DNA from: Deltaproteobacteria bacterium
GTDB taxonomy: Bacteria; Myxococcota; Myxococcia; Myxococcales; 40CM-4-68-19
Length of the DNA: 64,000 nucleotides
Direction: 5' to 3'
NCBI GenBank assembly: GCA_025358085.1
Contig: JANYKT010000073.1
Coordinates: forward strand, 1 to 64,000
Shown here: positions 8,421-16,729 of the stretch, piece by piece
How positions within the stretch are numbered: position 1 is the first letter of the stretch
Layout of the letters: the number at the start of each line of letters is the position of its first letter
The notes under the pieces: generated by a model
What the model was told of the DNA's origin: nothing
The model's input: the letters and a program-made list of their open reading frames with translations, nothing else
Database searches by the model: none
Translations under genes and position numbers: made by a program

Positions 8421-9953
8421 CTAGTCATAGACAGCCTCGATCCACCACGCGGAGCTGTGCAGCTCGCGCGAGGCGCGCAGCAACAGCCCGCCGGCGAGTT
8501 CCAGGTCGAACGAGTCGAGCGCGAGCGGCGCGTCCGTCCACCACTCGGCCATGGTGCGCCACGGTCCCGCGCTGGCGATCACGCGGCCGCCCAGCGCGCC
8601 CTCGCCGATGACCAGCAGCGGGTTGCCCGCCTCGTCGCAGCGCACTTCGGTCTCGCGCGGCGGGCGCAGCGCGCGCGCAGCCAGCGAGACCTGCGCCGCC
8701 TGTCGCTCGGGAAAGAGCGCGGCTGGCGGCGGCGCAAATCGCCCCACGGAAGCGGCGAACGGCGCCCAGCGATCGGGCGCCAGGGCCTGTCCCACGCGCC
8801 CCGGCCCCACCAGCGCCGAGAGCCGCGCCACCGCCGTTGTCAGCTGGGTGGGACTGGCCGAGCGGGCACCGAAGAGCGGCAGCTGCTCGAGCACCTCGCG
8901 CACCGGGAGCGCCGCGAGCCGCACCGCGCAGACGCCGCTCGCAGGCGGCGCGCCCTCGACGGTCAGGCGCAGGAGCTGCAGCAGCGACGAGACCTCGCGC
9001 GTGGGGCCGGCCAGGTCGAGCGCGCGTTCGTCCCACGATCCGTCCGAGAGGCGCAGCTGCAACGAGAGCTCGCGCGCCATCAGCCCCCGCGCCGACAGCC
9101 GCGCGCAGAGCCGGTCCAGGAGCGCCTTCCAGACGAAGAGCAGCGGCTCGAGCGTGCCTGCATCCCACTCGAGCTCCTCGCCTTCTTCGTAGCGCTCGGG
9201 TGCCCTGACCGGCGCAAGCGCAGCCGCGTCCTCGCCGCGCGCGAGCCGCAGGAGCCGCGCCGCTTCCGGCCCGAGCCGTGCGGCCAGCGGACCGGGCGGC
9301 AGCCGAGCCATGTCGCCCAGTGTCTGCAGGCCGAAGCGGTGCAGCGCCTGCAGCAGATCGCCGCCGATCTCGAGCGCGAGCAGCGGCAGCGAGGCGAGAA
9401 ACTCGCGCTGGTCCTCGGCCGCGACGACGCGGAAGGCGCCGCCGCCCACGCCGCTGCGCGTGGGTTCGAGCACCAGATCGCCCTCGGCTGCGCGTGCAGC
9501 CAGCCGTGCCGCCACCTTGCCAGAGGCCACCCCGACCGCGGCGCAAAGGCCGACGTGCTCGGCGGCAAGCACCAGCGCGCGCGCCACCGCCCGCTCGTCG
9601 CCGACCAGCGTTTCGAGGCCCGAGATGTCGAGATAGACGAGCCCCGGTTCGGCCTCTTCGAAGCGCGGCGAGAGCGACACCGCCGCCTCGACCGCGGCCT
9701 GCGCGGCGGCCCGCATGCGCTCGGGCGAAGCCTGGCGCGCGATCAGGCCAGGACAAAGCGCGCGCGCCTCGGTGAGTGTCTGCCCCGGCTCGACACCGAC
9801 GGCGACCGGCGTGGCGCCGAGCACGTGCGCGCGACCACCCAGATCGCTGCCAGCCTGCACCACCGCGAGCGGGACCCCGCACAGCTGTGGCTCGGCGCGC
9901 AGCGTGGCGAAGAGCGGCAGCTGCGGAACATGAAGGCAGGCGATGCGCGGCAT
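8421..9953 (-). CDS. imuB: ImuB, Y-family polymerase-like mutasome protein
   Basis: A 510-residue Y-family polymerase homologue that lacks catalytic competence in the family and serves as the hub linking ImuA, DnaE2 and the beta clamp. The start IACLHVPQLPLFATLR is characteristic, YLDISGLETLVGDE marks the palm region, and helix-hairpin-helix-like and little-finger regions follow (LLQALHRFGLQTLGDMARLPPG). The extreme C-terminus (SSAWWIEAVYD) matches the conserved ImuB tail. Its ATG is nine bases downstream of the repeat-derived ORF that separates it from imuA. Expected to be SOS induced from the imuA promoter if that ORF does not block transcription. Confidence 0.94.
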   Translation of the reverse strand: MPRIACLHVPQLPLFATLRAEPQLCGVPLAVVQAGSDLGGRAHVLGATPVAVGVEPGQTLTEARALCPGLIARQASPERMRAAAQAAVEAAVSLSPRFEEAEPGLVYLDISGLETLVGDERAVARALVLAAEHVGLCAAVGVASGKVAARLAARAAEGDLVLEPTRSGVGGGAFRVVAAEDQREFLASLPLLALEIGGDLLQALHRFGLQTLGDMARLPPGPLAARLGPEAARLLRLARGEDAAALAPVRAPERYEEGEELEWDAGTLEPLLFVWKALLDRLCARLSARGLMARELSLQLRLSDGSWDERALDLAGPTREVSSLLQLLRLTVEGAPPASGVCAVRLAALPVREVLEQLPLFGARSASPTQLTTAVARLSALVGPGRVGQALAPDRWAPFAASVGRFAPPPAALFPERQAAQVSLAARALRPPRETEVRCDEAGNPLLVIGEGALGGRVIASAGPWRTMAEWWTDAPLALDSFDLELAGGLLLRASRELHSSAWWIEAVYD

Positions 9954-9961
9954 GGGTGGCT

Positions 9962-10606
9962 TCAGCTCACGACGGGCGCCGACACTGCGGTGACTTGATT
10001 GCTCGCTACGGCTGGTATCAACTCGACGGCTGGTATCAACTCGATAGCTGATATCAAATCGATAGCTGGCGTAAACTCAATAGCTAAAATGAATTTACCG
10101 AAAGTAATCAGCGCATCTGTTTTGAACTCAGCATCTGCTTTGAACTCAATCGTTGCGGCAAAACCGATCACCACTGCGGACTCAACAGCTCTACCTGAAT
10201 CAGCGGCCAGCCTTGACTCACCGCCTGTCCTGGCCCCAGGAATCGTCGTGAACTTGATCGCGGACGTGACCCCGCATTCAATCATCCCCCCAGGCTCAAC
10301 AGCGGCCAGGGACGCAACGGTTGCCATGAAATCGGCAGCGGCCTTCGACGCAGGCTCCGTCTTGCCGTCAATCCCTGGTGCAAACGCAAACCCAATCGCT
10401 ACCGCGAAATCGACAGCTGAATTCAAAGCAGTGGCTGTCCTGCATCCGGCAGTGATTCTGGACGACTCACTCTCCGTCCTGGACTGATTCATTGCTGCGA
10501 ATTCAAACACCACCGCGCGCCCGGCAGCCGCCCGGGACTCAGTGTTTGTCCCGGACCCAGCGCCGGGGCGGGCCGACGAACTCTGCAAGAACCGGCGGCG
10601 CGGCAT
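9962..10606 (-). CDS. Repeat-derived hypothetical ORF between imuA and imuB
   Basis: An open frame of 214 codons begins with ATG two bases after the imuA stop and ends eight bases before imuB, so it fits the operon perfectly. The deduced protein begins MPRRRFLQSS and is otherwise low complexity; its C-terminal part repeats six-residue units such as VELIPA and IELISA. The DNA is visibly AT-richer than its neighbours and contains decayed 18-bp repeats, a repeat unit that keeps several frames open, including a 162-codon frame on the opposite strand. Thus it may be a real small mutasome-linked protein or only an expanded repeat tract. No family recognised. Confidence 0.35.
   Translation of the reverse strand: MPRRRFLQSSSARPGAGSGTNTESRAAAGRAVVFEFAAMNQSRTESESSRITAGCRTATALNSAVDFAVAIGFAFAPGIDGKTEPASKAAADFMATVASLAAVEPGGMIECGVTSAIKFTTIPGARTGGESRLAADSGRAVESAVVIGFAATIEFKADAEFKTDALITFGKFILAIEFTPAIDLISAIELIPAVELIPAVASNQVTAVSAPVVS
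10011..10148. repeat. Degenerate 18-bp tandem repeat tract
   Basis: Four consecutive 18-bp units starting GCTGGTATCAACTCGA cover 10011-10082, with increasing divergence, followed by a partial fifth. A second pair of 18-bp units beginning GCATCTG and ending TTGAACTCA covers 10113-10148. The two sets are not in the same phase. Confidence 0.85.
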
Positions 10607-10608
10607 GG

Positions 10609-11367
10609 TCACGCGACCGGCAAAGAGAGCGCGATGGGTCCCGATGGCGCCAGGCGCTTGTGGCGCGCCACCGCGCCCACCGCTGAACCGCCGCGCAGGA
10701 AACGGCCCGGCGCGCCCGGCCGGCCTTCCCACAGCGCAGGGCCGCGCTCGAGCTCGACGGTAGCCAGGGCGAACGCTCCCGCCTGCGACTCGCGCACCAG
10801 CACCAGGAGCACGCCGCCGTGCTTCTCGGCCCTGCGCGCAAGCCGCGCCCAGGGCGACCCTCCGGGCGTGGAGTTCTGCCTGCGCGCCTCGAAGCGAACC
10901 AGCCGCACCTGGCCCACCTGCCCCGGCGGAGCCTTGCGCTTTGCGAAAGCGATCTCGCCCAGGTCCACCGCCACCAGCGCGAAGCGCGCCTCGAGCGCGA
11001 TCTCGGCGGCCCGCAGCGCCTGCAGCGGATCGCGCGGGCGCACCCAGAGCAGGCGCCGCAGATCGATGCCGGCATGCGCGGGGTCGAAGGAGTCGGCCGG
11101 ATCGATCAGGGCGCACAGCTCGCCCGAGCGAGTCGCCGAGCCCAGCGCCGCGCGCAGGAGCGCCGTCCCCCCCGCGCCCGCGGGAGCGACCAGTTCGTGC
11201 AGGTGGCCGCGCACCAGCCCCCCTCCGAGCGCTGTGTCGAGCGCCGCGACCCCGGTGGGCAAGAGCAGCGCCGGTGCGGGCAACAGCGCCCGGCGGACCT
11301 GCCCCGTGCGCAACAATTCCTCGAGCGCCTGCGGGTCTTTTTCGAAGCGGCGAAGGGGGAGCGGCAC
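10609..11367 (-). CDS. imuA: ImuA, RecA-like mutasome protein
   Basis: A 252-residue RecA/SulA-like protein that works with ImuB and DnaE2 in damage-induced mutagenesis. LPTGVAALDTALGGGLVRG is the typical ImuA entry into the RecA fold. The P-loop region (APAGAGGTALL) lacks the usual GKT lysine, consistent with a non-ATPase role. FALVAVDLGEIAF corresponds to the Walker B strand. It starts at a GTG (11367) with no clear ribosome site. The LexA-type box ends 13 bases upstream of it, so the transcript may be leaderless or nearly so. First gene of the mutasome unit. Confidence 0.88.
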   Translation of the reverse strand: MPLPLRRFEKDPQALEELLRTGQVRRALLPAPALLLPTGVAALDTALGGGLVRGHLHELVAPAGAGGTALLRAALGSATRSGELCALIDPADSFDPAHAGIDLRRLLWVRPRDPLQALRAAEIALEARFALVAVDLGEIAFAKRKAPPGQVGQVRLVRFEARRQNSTPGGSPWARLARRAEKHGGVLLVLVRESQAGAFALATVELERGPALWEGRPGAPGRFLRGGSAVGAVARHKRLAPSGPIALSLPVA

Positions 11368-11380
11368 GGGAGCAATCTAG

Positions 11381-11397
11381 CTAAACATGCGTTCAGG
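11381..11397. promoter_or_regulatory. LexA box of the myxobacterial type
   Basis: CTAAACATGCGTTCAGG fits, position by position, the Myxococcus xanthus LexA consensus CTRHAMRYBYGTTCAGS as I recall it. It lies 14-30 bases upstream of the imuA GTG, where repressor binding would block transcription. SOS control of imuA-imuB-dnaE2 is established in other bacteria; here it is inferred from the site. Confidence 0.8.
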
Positions 11398-11758
11398 TGC
11401 AAGCCTTACGGAAATGAGCCCGCCCGCGCCCAGTGCGGCCCGGATCCATTCAAGAGATCGGCAGGGCATTCTACCAGCGGGGTCTGACACCGCCTGCCCG
11501 CTGCCACTTTCACAGCACATTCCTGGCCGCTTGAATCACCGGGATTATCGAATATATCGATACGGTTGACAGCGCTTGGGGCCTTCCCTGCTCGCGGCGT
11601 TACCGCCACCTCCACCAGAGGTGCGCGGCTGCTAGTGCACTGCGCTCCCGCAGCCCCCATCGAGGACTCAGGCGAGGTGCCCCCCCCGCATCGTAGCGAC
11701 GCCTGACAGCCCATGAGAAGGCCTCGTGGGCTGCTTCACGTCCTCAGGGACCTTCTTG
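11398..11758. other. Intergenic region without a recognisable gene
   Basis: About 360 bases between the imuA promoter and the end of the secreted-protein gene. Apart from a hairpin at 11707-11733, no coding frame, RNA gene or repeat could be supported. Confidence 0.55.
11707..11733 (-). terminator. Hairpin downstream of the secreted-protein gene
   Basis: An 11-base stem (CAGCCCATGAG against CTCGTGGGCTG, one G-T-type mismatch) with a five-base loop follows the stop of the minus-strand gene by about 25 bases. There is no T run, so termination is only probable. Confidence 0.45.
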
Positions 11759-12931
11759 CTATTTGCAGTAAACTGCGGGTGCCTTGAGGGAACTCGGATC
11801 CGGGAACGTGTACCAGCCTCCGAACGCGCTCGAGGGCAGGTCGGTGAACCACTGCCAGAGCACGAGCTGCTGCAGATGGTAGGTGACCCCGGCAATCGTT
11901 ACGAGGACCGTCGGAAAGTCTGGGAAGGTGGGGCCGTTGCCCTGTGGATCGCCAACCTCGAGCATGTTGTTTCCCGAGCAGCCGCTCTGTGCGTCGCTCG
12001 CCGGCGGGTAGCTCCACGTGGGGACCACGTTGTTGACGAACGGGTCGTTCATCCACTCGAGGAGCTCGTGATTGAACGTGCTGACGTCGGCGAACAGCGG
12101 ATCCACTTGCGTCGGGTCGAGCCAGCTCGTGTACGCGTACGTTTGAAGTGCGGTAGTGACTCCCTGGCCCGGAATCGCGAACGCCGAGTGGTATCCAAGC
12201 GCCTGGGCGGTAACATCGCCGGTGACGAAAACAGGGAGCTCGTCGGGACCGATGTCGATAAACTGCAGAATCGTGCGGATCTGCGAGTCCATGAAATCGA
12301 TCAGCACGTCGCCGGTCCAATAGGTGCCGAGTTGGGCGAGGGCGGTACCGGTCTGGGGCGTGACCTCGATGTCGATGGTCCGCGTTACCACCGGACCGGC
12401 CATCCGCACATGCCACGAATGATCGTCGCCCATCTGGTTCCAGAAGGCCGCCCGCTGCATCTGGTCGCCAAACTGGCCAAACCCGTTGGGGTATTGGGCC
12501 TCCTCATAGAGCGGCGAACCGACGATGTTTTTGACCGCGGGAGCGGGATCGAACGAGTGATTGACGTCCTGGTTTGGTCCGAAGCCGACGAAGTTCATCC
12601 GTAGCGGAATGATCACCGAGCGAAATTGCGACGAGCGCCCAGTGGCGGGGGGATGGCCCACCATGGTGAATGGATAGGTCGCGCCATTGACCGAGAAGGA
12701 AGAACTGAAGTGCGGAAACGACGCGCCGCGCTTTTCATCACGGTCGGTTTCGGCCTTGTCCACGCCTCCGCGCACCTTGTACCCAAGAGCTCGCAGATGC
12801 CGCGAGAGCTCGGCGCGGCTCGCGAACTGCTGAACGGCCTGGGTCGTCTGTCCGCGAGTGTCTGTGGCAGCTGCGGCCACCAACGGCAGGAGGAGAGCGG
12901 TGAGCAGGGGAAACGCGCGTTGAATCAACAT
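11759..12931 (-). CDS. Secreted protein with an HExxEW motif, putative metallopeptidase
   Basis: A 390-residue protein with a clear signal peptide (FPLLTALLLPLVAAAA). The ATG at 12931 was chosen over an upstream open frame because of the signal peptide and a GAGG site five bases before it. Near residue 300 it has FNHELLEWMNDPF, an HExxE arrangement reminiscent of metal-binding helices; related secreted proteins of unknown function carry a similar HE..EWMDDP segment. The rest is rich in Gly, Asn and aromatic residues, like an extracellular beta-rich protein. It diverges from the 3-hydroxybutyrate oligomer hydrolase gene across a 227-base spacer. Peptidase activity is inference only. Confidence 0.72.
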   Translation of the reverse strand: MLIQRAFPLLTALLLPLVAAAATDTRGQTTQAVQQFASRAELSRHLRALGYKVRGGVDKAETDRDEKRGASFPHFSSSFSVNGATYPFTMVGHPPATGRSSQFRSVIIPLRMNFVGFGPNQDVNHSFDPAPAVKNIVGSPLYEEAQYPNGFGQFGDQMQRAAFWNQMGDDHSWHVRMAGPVVTRTIDIEVTPQTGTALAQLGTYWTGDVLIDFMDSQIRTILQFIDIGPDELPVFVTGDVTAQALGYHSAFAIPGQGVTTALQTYAYTSWLDPTQVDPLFADVSTFNHELLEWMNDPFVNNVVPTWSYPPASDAQSGCSGNNMLEVGDPQGNGPTFPDFPTVLVTIAGVTYHLQQLVLWQWFTDLPSSAFGGWYTFPDPSSLKAPAVYCK

Positions 12932-13158
12932 GGGACCTCGAATTGGCGAGTGGACGAGGACCCGTCCACTCAGTCGCATACTTCCCTCCAATCGGCTCTC
13001 CGTCAATCCCGCGAGGGCACCTGTTCTTCGAGGCCAGATCGCGTGCAAGCACCGTTGAAGCACAAGCAGCCGTCGGAGGGCGGGATGTTCAGCCAGTTGT
13101 TGTTGATCAGCCCCGAATTGGCTAGGTTGCCGCGCTCCCCACCCCCGAGGTTCCAGAA

Positions 13159-15294
13159 ATGAAGGCACGCCTCTGTCTCGCCATCGCTCTCGCCGCCGCC
13201 GCCTGCAGCAAGGGCGAAGACATCAACAAGCAGCCCACCTTTATTTCCGGACCGATGGTCACCAAGACCTACGACGGAACCACCAACGACCTGCTCACCG
13301 GCGGCCTCGGCAAGACCGAGCTCGGCAAAGCTGCCCACGTCTTCACTTACGCCGACCCGCTCAATCCCACCGCCGCCGAGCTGCGCAGCAGGGTCATCTT
13401 CGTAAACTACCGCGCGCTGGTCGACTCCTCCGCCAACGGCGGCTACGGCACCTTCTGGGGCCCGAACGTCGACAAGGACGGAAACGTCACCACTAGTGAG
13501 GGCTTGATCGCAGGCGACGAGACCCTCGCCTTCGCCGACGACGGCACCGGCAAGTTGAACGTCAGCATGATGGTCCAGGTCCCCCAGAGCTTCGACAAGA
13601 ACAACCCGTGCATCGTCACCGGCACCTCCTCGGGCTCGCGCGGCGTTTACGGTGCCATCGCTACTGCCGGCGAGTGGGGCCTCAAGCACGGCTGCGCCGT
13701 CGCGTATACCGACAAGGGCAGCGGCAACGGCGCGCACGACCTCGCGAACAACACCATCAACATCATTACCGGCGAGCGTCAGGACGCGGCGGCGGCGGGC
13801 AAGAACTCCATCTTCACCGCAACGCTCACGGACGCCGATCGCGCGACGTTCAACACCAACTTCCCTAATCGCTTTGCTTTCAAGCACGCGCACTCGCAGC
13901 AGAACCCCGAGAAGGACTGGGGCACCAACACGCTGCAGGCCGTGCAGCTCGCGTACTTCGTGATCAATGAGAAGTACGGGACCCTGGCGAGCGACGGAAA
14001 GCGGCACCTCAACACCTTCACGCCGAAGAACACCATCGTCATCGCCTCCAGCGTGTCGAACGGCGCCGGCGCCGCGCTGGCAGCAGGCGAGCAGGACACG
14101 ACCGGCCTCATCGGCGGCATCGTCGCCGGGGAACCGCAGGCGCAGATCGCGCCCAATGCAGCCATCATCAAGCGCGGCGCCACTGCGGTGGCGTCGAGCG
14201 GGAAGTCGCTCTTCGACTACGGCACCATTGCGAATCTCTACCAGCCGTGCGCGGCGCTCGCGCCCGGCCAATACAAGTTCGCGATCTATTCGGGGGCCCT
14301 GCAAACGAATTTGCAGAATCGCTGCGACGGGCTGAGCAAGAAGGGTCTGCTCACCGCCGCCGCCCAAACGCAGCCGGACCAAGCCAATGAAGCCCTCGCG
14401 AAGCTCGTCGCGGCCGGATGGGACCCCGACTCGGCGCCGCTGCAGGGGTCGCATTACCTCGCCCCCGCCACGCTCCAGGTCGCGCTCACGTACGCGAACG
14501 CGTACGGCAAGTTCAGCGTCGCCGACAACCTTTGCAACTACAGCTTCGCGGCCCCCACCGGGCTGAACAGTTCCCCCGGCCCGCTCGCGGCCACGCCCTT
14601 GGGCGCCAACGCAGAGGCGCAGATCTTCGCCAACGGCAACGGCATCCCCGACACCGCCGGCATCACCATCATGTCGAACAAGGGCGCGACCAACGGCGGC
14701 GCCATCCGCTACACGCTTGCGACCTCGCCGAGCACCTCGCTGACCGACTACGACCTCGACGGCGCGCTCTGCCTGCGATCGCTCGCGACCGGCAAGGACG
14801 TGACCGGCGCAGCTCTCACCGGGGATCTATTGGCGCAGTCGCAGCGGGTCCAGGCGGGCATCGCGGCGGTCCAGCGCAGCGGCAACCTCCACGGCAAGCC
14901 GACCATCCTCGTGCAGGGCCGCTCGGACACGCTGGTGCCCATCAATCACGCCTCGCGCGCCTATTACGCGGCCAACAAGGTCATCGAGGGCGCGAGCAGC
15001 CAGGTCTCGCTCTTCGAGGTGCAGCACGCGCAGCACTTCGACGCCTTCCTGCCCGTTGCTGACTACGCTGCGAACCTGGTGCCGCTGCACCGCTACTTCG
15101 TGCAAAGCATGGACTTGATGTATGCGCACCTGAAGTCCAATGCAGCGCTGCCGCCGAGCCAGGTGGTGCGCACCACGCCGCGCGGGAGCGGCTCGGTGCC
15201 ACTCGACCAGTCGATGATTCCGCCCATCGCGGCTACGCCTGCCGCCGCCGACCAGATCATCTTCTCGGGTTCCACCGTCACCATTCCCGATTAG
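13159..15294 (+). CDS. D-(-)-3-hydroxybutyrate oligomer hydrolase, lipoprotein
   Basis: A 711-residue member of the 3HB-oligomer hydrolase family, which cleaves short oligomers released from polyhydroxybutyrate into monomers. The family-typical segments TGTSSGSRGVYGAIATAGEW and HGCAVAYTDKGSGNGAHDL are present. SSVSNGAG is the likely nucleophile region, and a C-terminal LVQGRSDTLVPINHASRAYY with HAQHFDAF fits the alpha/beta-hydrolase acid and histidine. The N-terminus is a lipoprotein signal (LAIALAAAACSK), so the enzyme is probably membrane anchored. ATG at 13159, with a GAGG eight bases upstream. Length agrees with the family. Confidence 0.9.
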   Translation: MKARLCLAIALAAAACSKGEDINKQPTFISGPMVTKTYDGTTNDLLTGGLGKTELGKAAHVFTYADPLNPTAAELRSRVIFVNYRALVDSSANGGYGTFWGPNVDKDGNVTTSEGLIAGDETLAFADDGTGKLNVSMMVQVPQSFDKNNPCIVTGTSSGSRGVYGAIATAGEWGLKHGCAVAYTDKGSGNGAHDLANNTINIITGERQDAAAAGKNSIFTATLTDADRATFNTNFPNRFAFKHAHSQQNPEKDWGTNTLQAVQLAYFVINEKYGTLASDGKRHLNTFTPKNTIVIASSVSNGAGAALAAGEQDTTGLIGGIVAGEPQAQIAPNAAIIKRGATAVASSGKSLFDYGTIANLYQPCAALAPGQYKFAIYSGALQTNLQNRCDGLSKKGLLTAAAQTQPDQANEALAKLVAAGWDPDSAPLQGSHYLAPATLQVALTYANAYGKFSVADNLCNYSFAAPTGLNSSPGPLAATPLGANAEAQIFANGNGIPDTAGITIMSNKGATNGGAIRYTLATSPSTSLTDYDLDGALCLRSLATGKDVTGAALTGDLLAQSQRVQAGIAAVQRSGNLHGKPTILVQGRSDTLVPINHASRAYYAANKVIEGASSQVSLFEVQHAQHFDAFLPVADYAANLVPLHRYFVQSMDLMYAHLKSNAALPPSQVVRTTPRGSGSVPLDQSMIPPIAATPAAADQIIFSGSTVTIPD

Positions 15295-15406
15295 AGCTGG
15301 CAGGCTCCGCGGAGTTCGTGCTCAGGGTCGGACGCCGACCCGGCGGATGACCGATGCGCGCCGTTTTCGCTTGTCTGCGAGCGGCGCGTTCGGTGAGGCT
15401 GCGCGT

Positions 15407-16093
15407 GTGAACTTCGCAGGCTTCCCCGAGACCGGCGTTTCCTTCTTCAAAGAGCTCGCCGGGCACAACGACCAGGAGTGGTTCGAGGCACACCGCAAAG
15501 TCTGGGACGAGGAGATCGTCCCTTCGATGCTGGCCTGGCTCGGCGAGCTTTCGCGGAACCTGCAGGACGTCATTCCGGGCCTGCAGTTCGTGCCGCGCAT
15601 CGGCGGGTCGCTCTATCGCCTCAACCGCGACTTGCGGTTCAGCAAGGACAAACGGCCGTACAGGAACTCGACTGCGGCGCTGCTCTGGGACCCGGTGGCG
15701 GGGAAGAACGACAGCCCCGGCTTCTATTTCAGCGTCGCTCCCGACGAGGTCGTCTTCGGCGGCGGCATGTGGATGTTCGAGGAGGCGCGCCTCGACCGGT
15801 ATCGCAAGCGGCTGCAGAACGAGGCGGCCACGGCGCGCCTCGACGCTGCGCTCGACGAAGCGACCAGGGCGGGCCTCAAGATCGACGCGCAGGAGAAGCT
15901 GACCAAGCCACCGCGCGGCTTCTCGTCGGAGCACCCGCGCGCGGAGCTTTCGAAGCTCAAGGGCCTGACCGTCACGAGTACGCTTTTGCCCGGCCAGTGG
16001 CTCTTCACGCGCGAGGCGCTGGAGAAGTCCGAGGCCGCCGCGCGCGCCTATGCGCCGCTGCACGCGTGGCTGCGCGATGAGCTCTGCCGCTAG
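15407..16093 (+). CDS. DUF2461 family protein
   Basis: A 228-residue protein of the widespread DUF2461/TIGR02453 family, whose function is unknown. Family marks are FAGFPETGVSFFKEL at the N-terminus, NDQEWFEAHR, RLNRDLRFSKDKRPYRNS and GFYFSVAPDEVVFGGGMW. I place the start at the GTG at 15407 because the family begins with this segment and GGTGAGG precedes it; a longer frame to 15347 is open but unlike the family. It ends next to the DUF4337 gene on the opposite strand. Confidence 0.88.
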   Translation: MNFAGFPETGVSFFKELAGHNDQEWFEAHRKVWDEEIVPSMLAWLGELSRNLQDVIPGLQFVPRIGGSLYRLNRDLRFSKDKRPYRNSTAALLWDPVAGKNDSPGFYFSVAPDEVVFGGGMWMFEEARLDRYRKRLQNEAATARLDAALDEATRAGLKIDAQEKLTKPPRGFSSEHPRAELSKLKGLTVTSTLLPGQWLFTREALEKSEAAARAYAPLHAWLRDELCR

Positions 16094-16666
16094 CTACTTC
16101 CAGAGCAGGTAGCCGTCGAGCACGACCACGAGTCCCAAGAGCCCGCAGGCGATGGCGAGAAACCACAGCTCTTTGCGCTTGGCGCTCGCGGCGATGGTCG
16201 AAAGCACCACTCCCGCCTGCAGGATGATGAACGCGAGCTGGAAGCGGTCGCCCTGCTTCTGGTGCTTGTCCTTGTCCGCCACCATGGCGTCCGCGGTGAC
16301 CTTGGCGGCGGCAAGCTCGGTCTCGTATTTCCTGACCATCCCGCGATCGCTCTCCTCGAGCTTCGCCAGCTCGGGCGCGGCCTCGGGGCGCGTCTTGCTC
16401 AAGGCCTGGAGCATCTCGATCTGGCTGTTGACCAGGTGCCGCTTGATCGACTTGGCTTGATAGAAGCTCCACTGATCGCTCGCCTCGGCCTGCGCCAGGA
16501 TGGTGCGCGAAAACTGGTTCGCGTATTGCCCCGATGAGACCGCGGCGACGATGGCGAGCACGGCAGTGGTCCGCGGCACATGGTCGAGCCAATGGCGCCG
16601 TGAGGACGCCTCGCCGAAAGAGGAATGGGGGGCGTCGGCAGGGGCCTTCTCCGTCTCGGTAGACAT
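16094..16666 (-). CDS. DUF4337-type membrane protein
   Basis: A 190-residue inner-membrane protein with one N-terminal transmembrane helix (TTAVLAIVAAVSSG), the family-defining ASDQWSFYQAKSIKRHL segment, a long charged helical, coiled-coil-like middle, and two C-terminal transmembrane helices. This matches DUF4337 proteins, which have no known role. It is convergent with the DUF2461 gene, and its ATG faces the kinase gene about 60 bases away, so the two share a divergent promoter region. Confidence 0.85.
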   Translation of the reverse strand: MSTETEKAPADAPHSSFGEASSRRHWLDHVPRTTAVLAIVAAVSSGQYANQFSRTILAQAEASDQWSFYQAKSIKRHLVNSQIEMLQALSKTRPEAAPELAKLEESDRGMVRKYETELAAAKVTADAMVADKDKHQKQGDRFQLAFIILQAGVVLSTIAASAKRKELWFLAIACGLLGLVVVLDGYLLWK

Positions 16667-16729
16667 GCCCGCACCCTAGCAAAATCCTTGTTTTTGCGAG
16701 CGTGCACCGTGTGCTACCGTCATCGCTCC

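Noticed and set aside
8102-8428. 108-codon minus-strand frame after imuB
   Set aside because: Biased composition, no start context, no family.
9999-10487. 162-codon plus-strand frame over the 18-bp repeats
   Set aside because: Open because the repeat unit lacks stops; no start signal and opposite to the operon direction. The minus-strand frame was listed instead.
11406-11714. 102-codon minus-strand frame
   Set aside because: Cys/Gly/Ser-rich shadow in an intergenic region without supporting signals.
13003-14454. 483-codon minus-strand frame
   Set aside because: Antisense of the oligomer hydrolase, without a family match.
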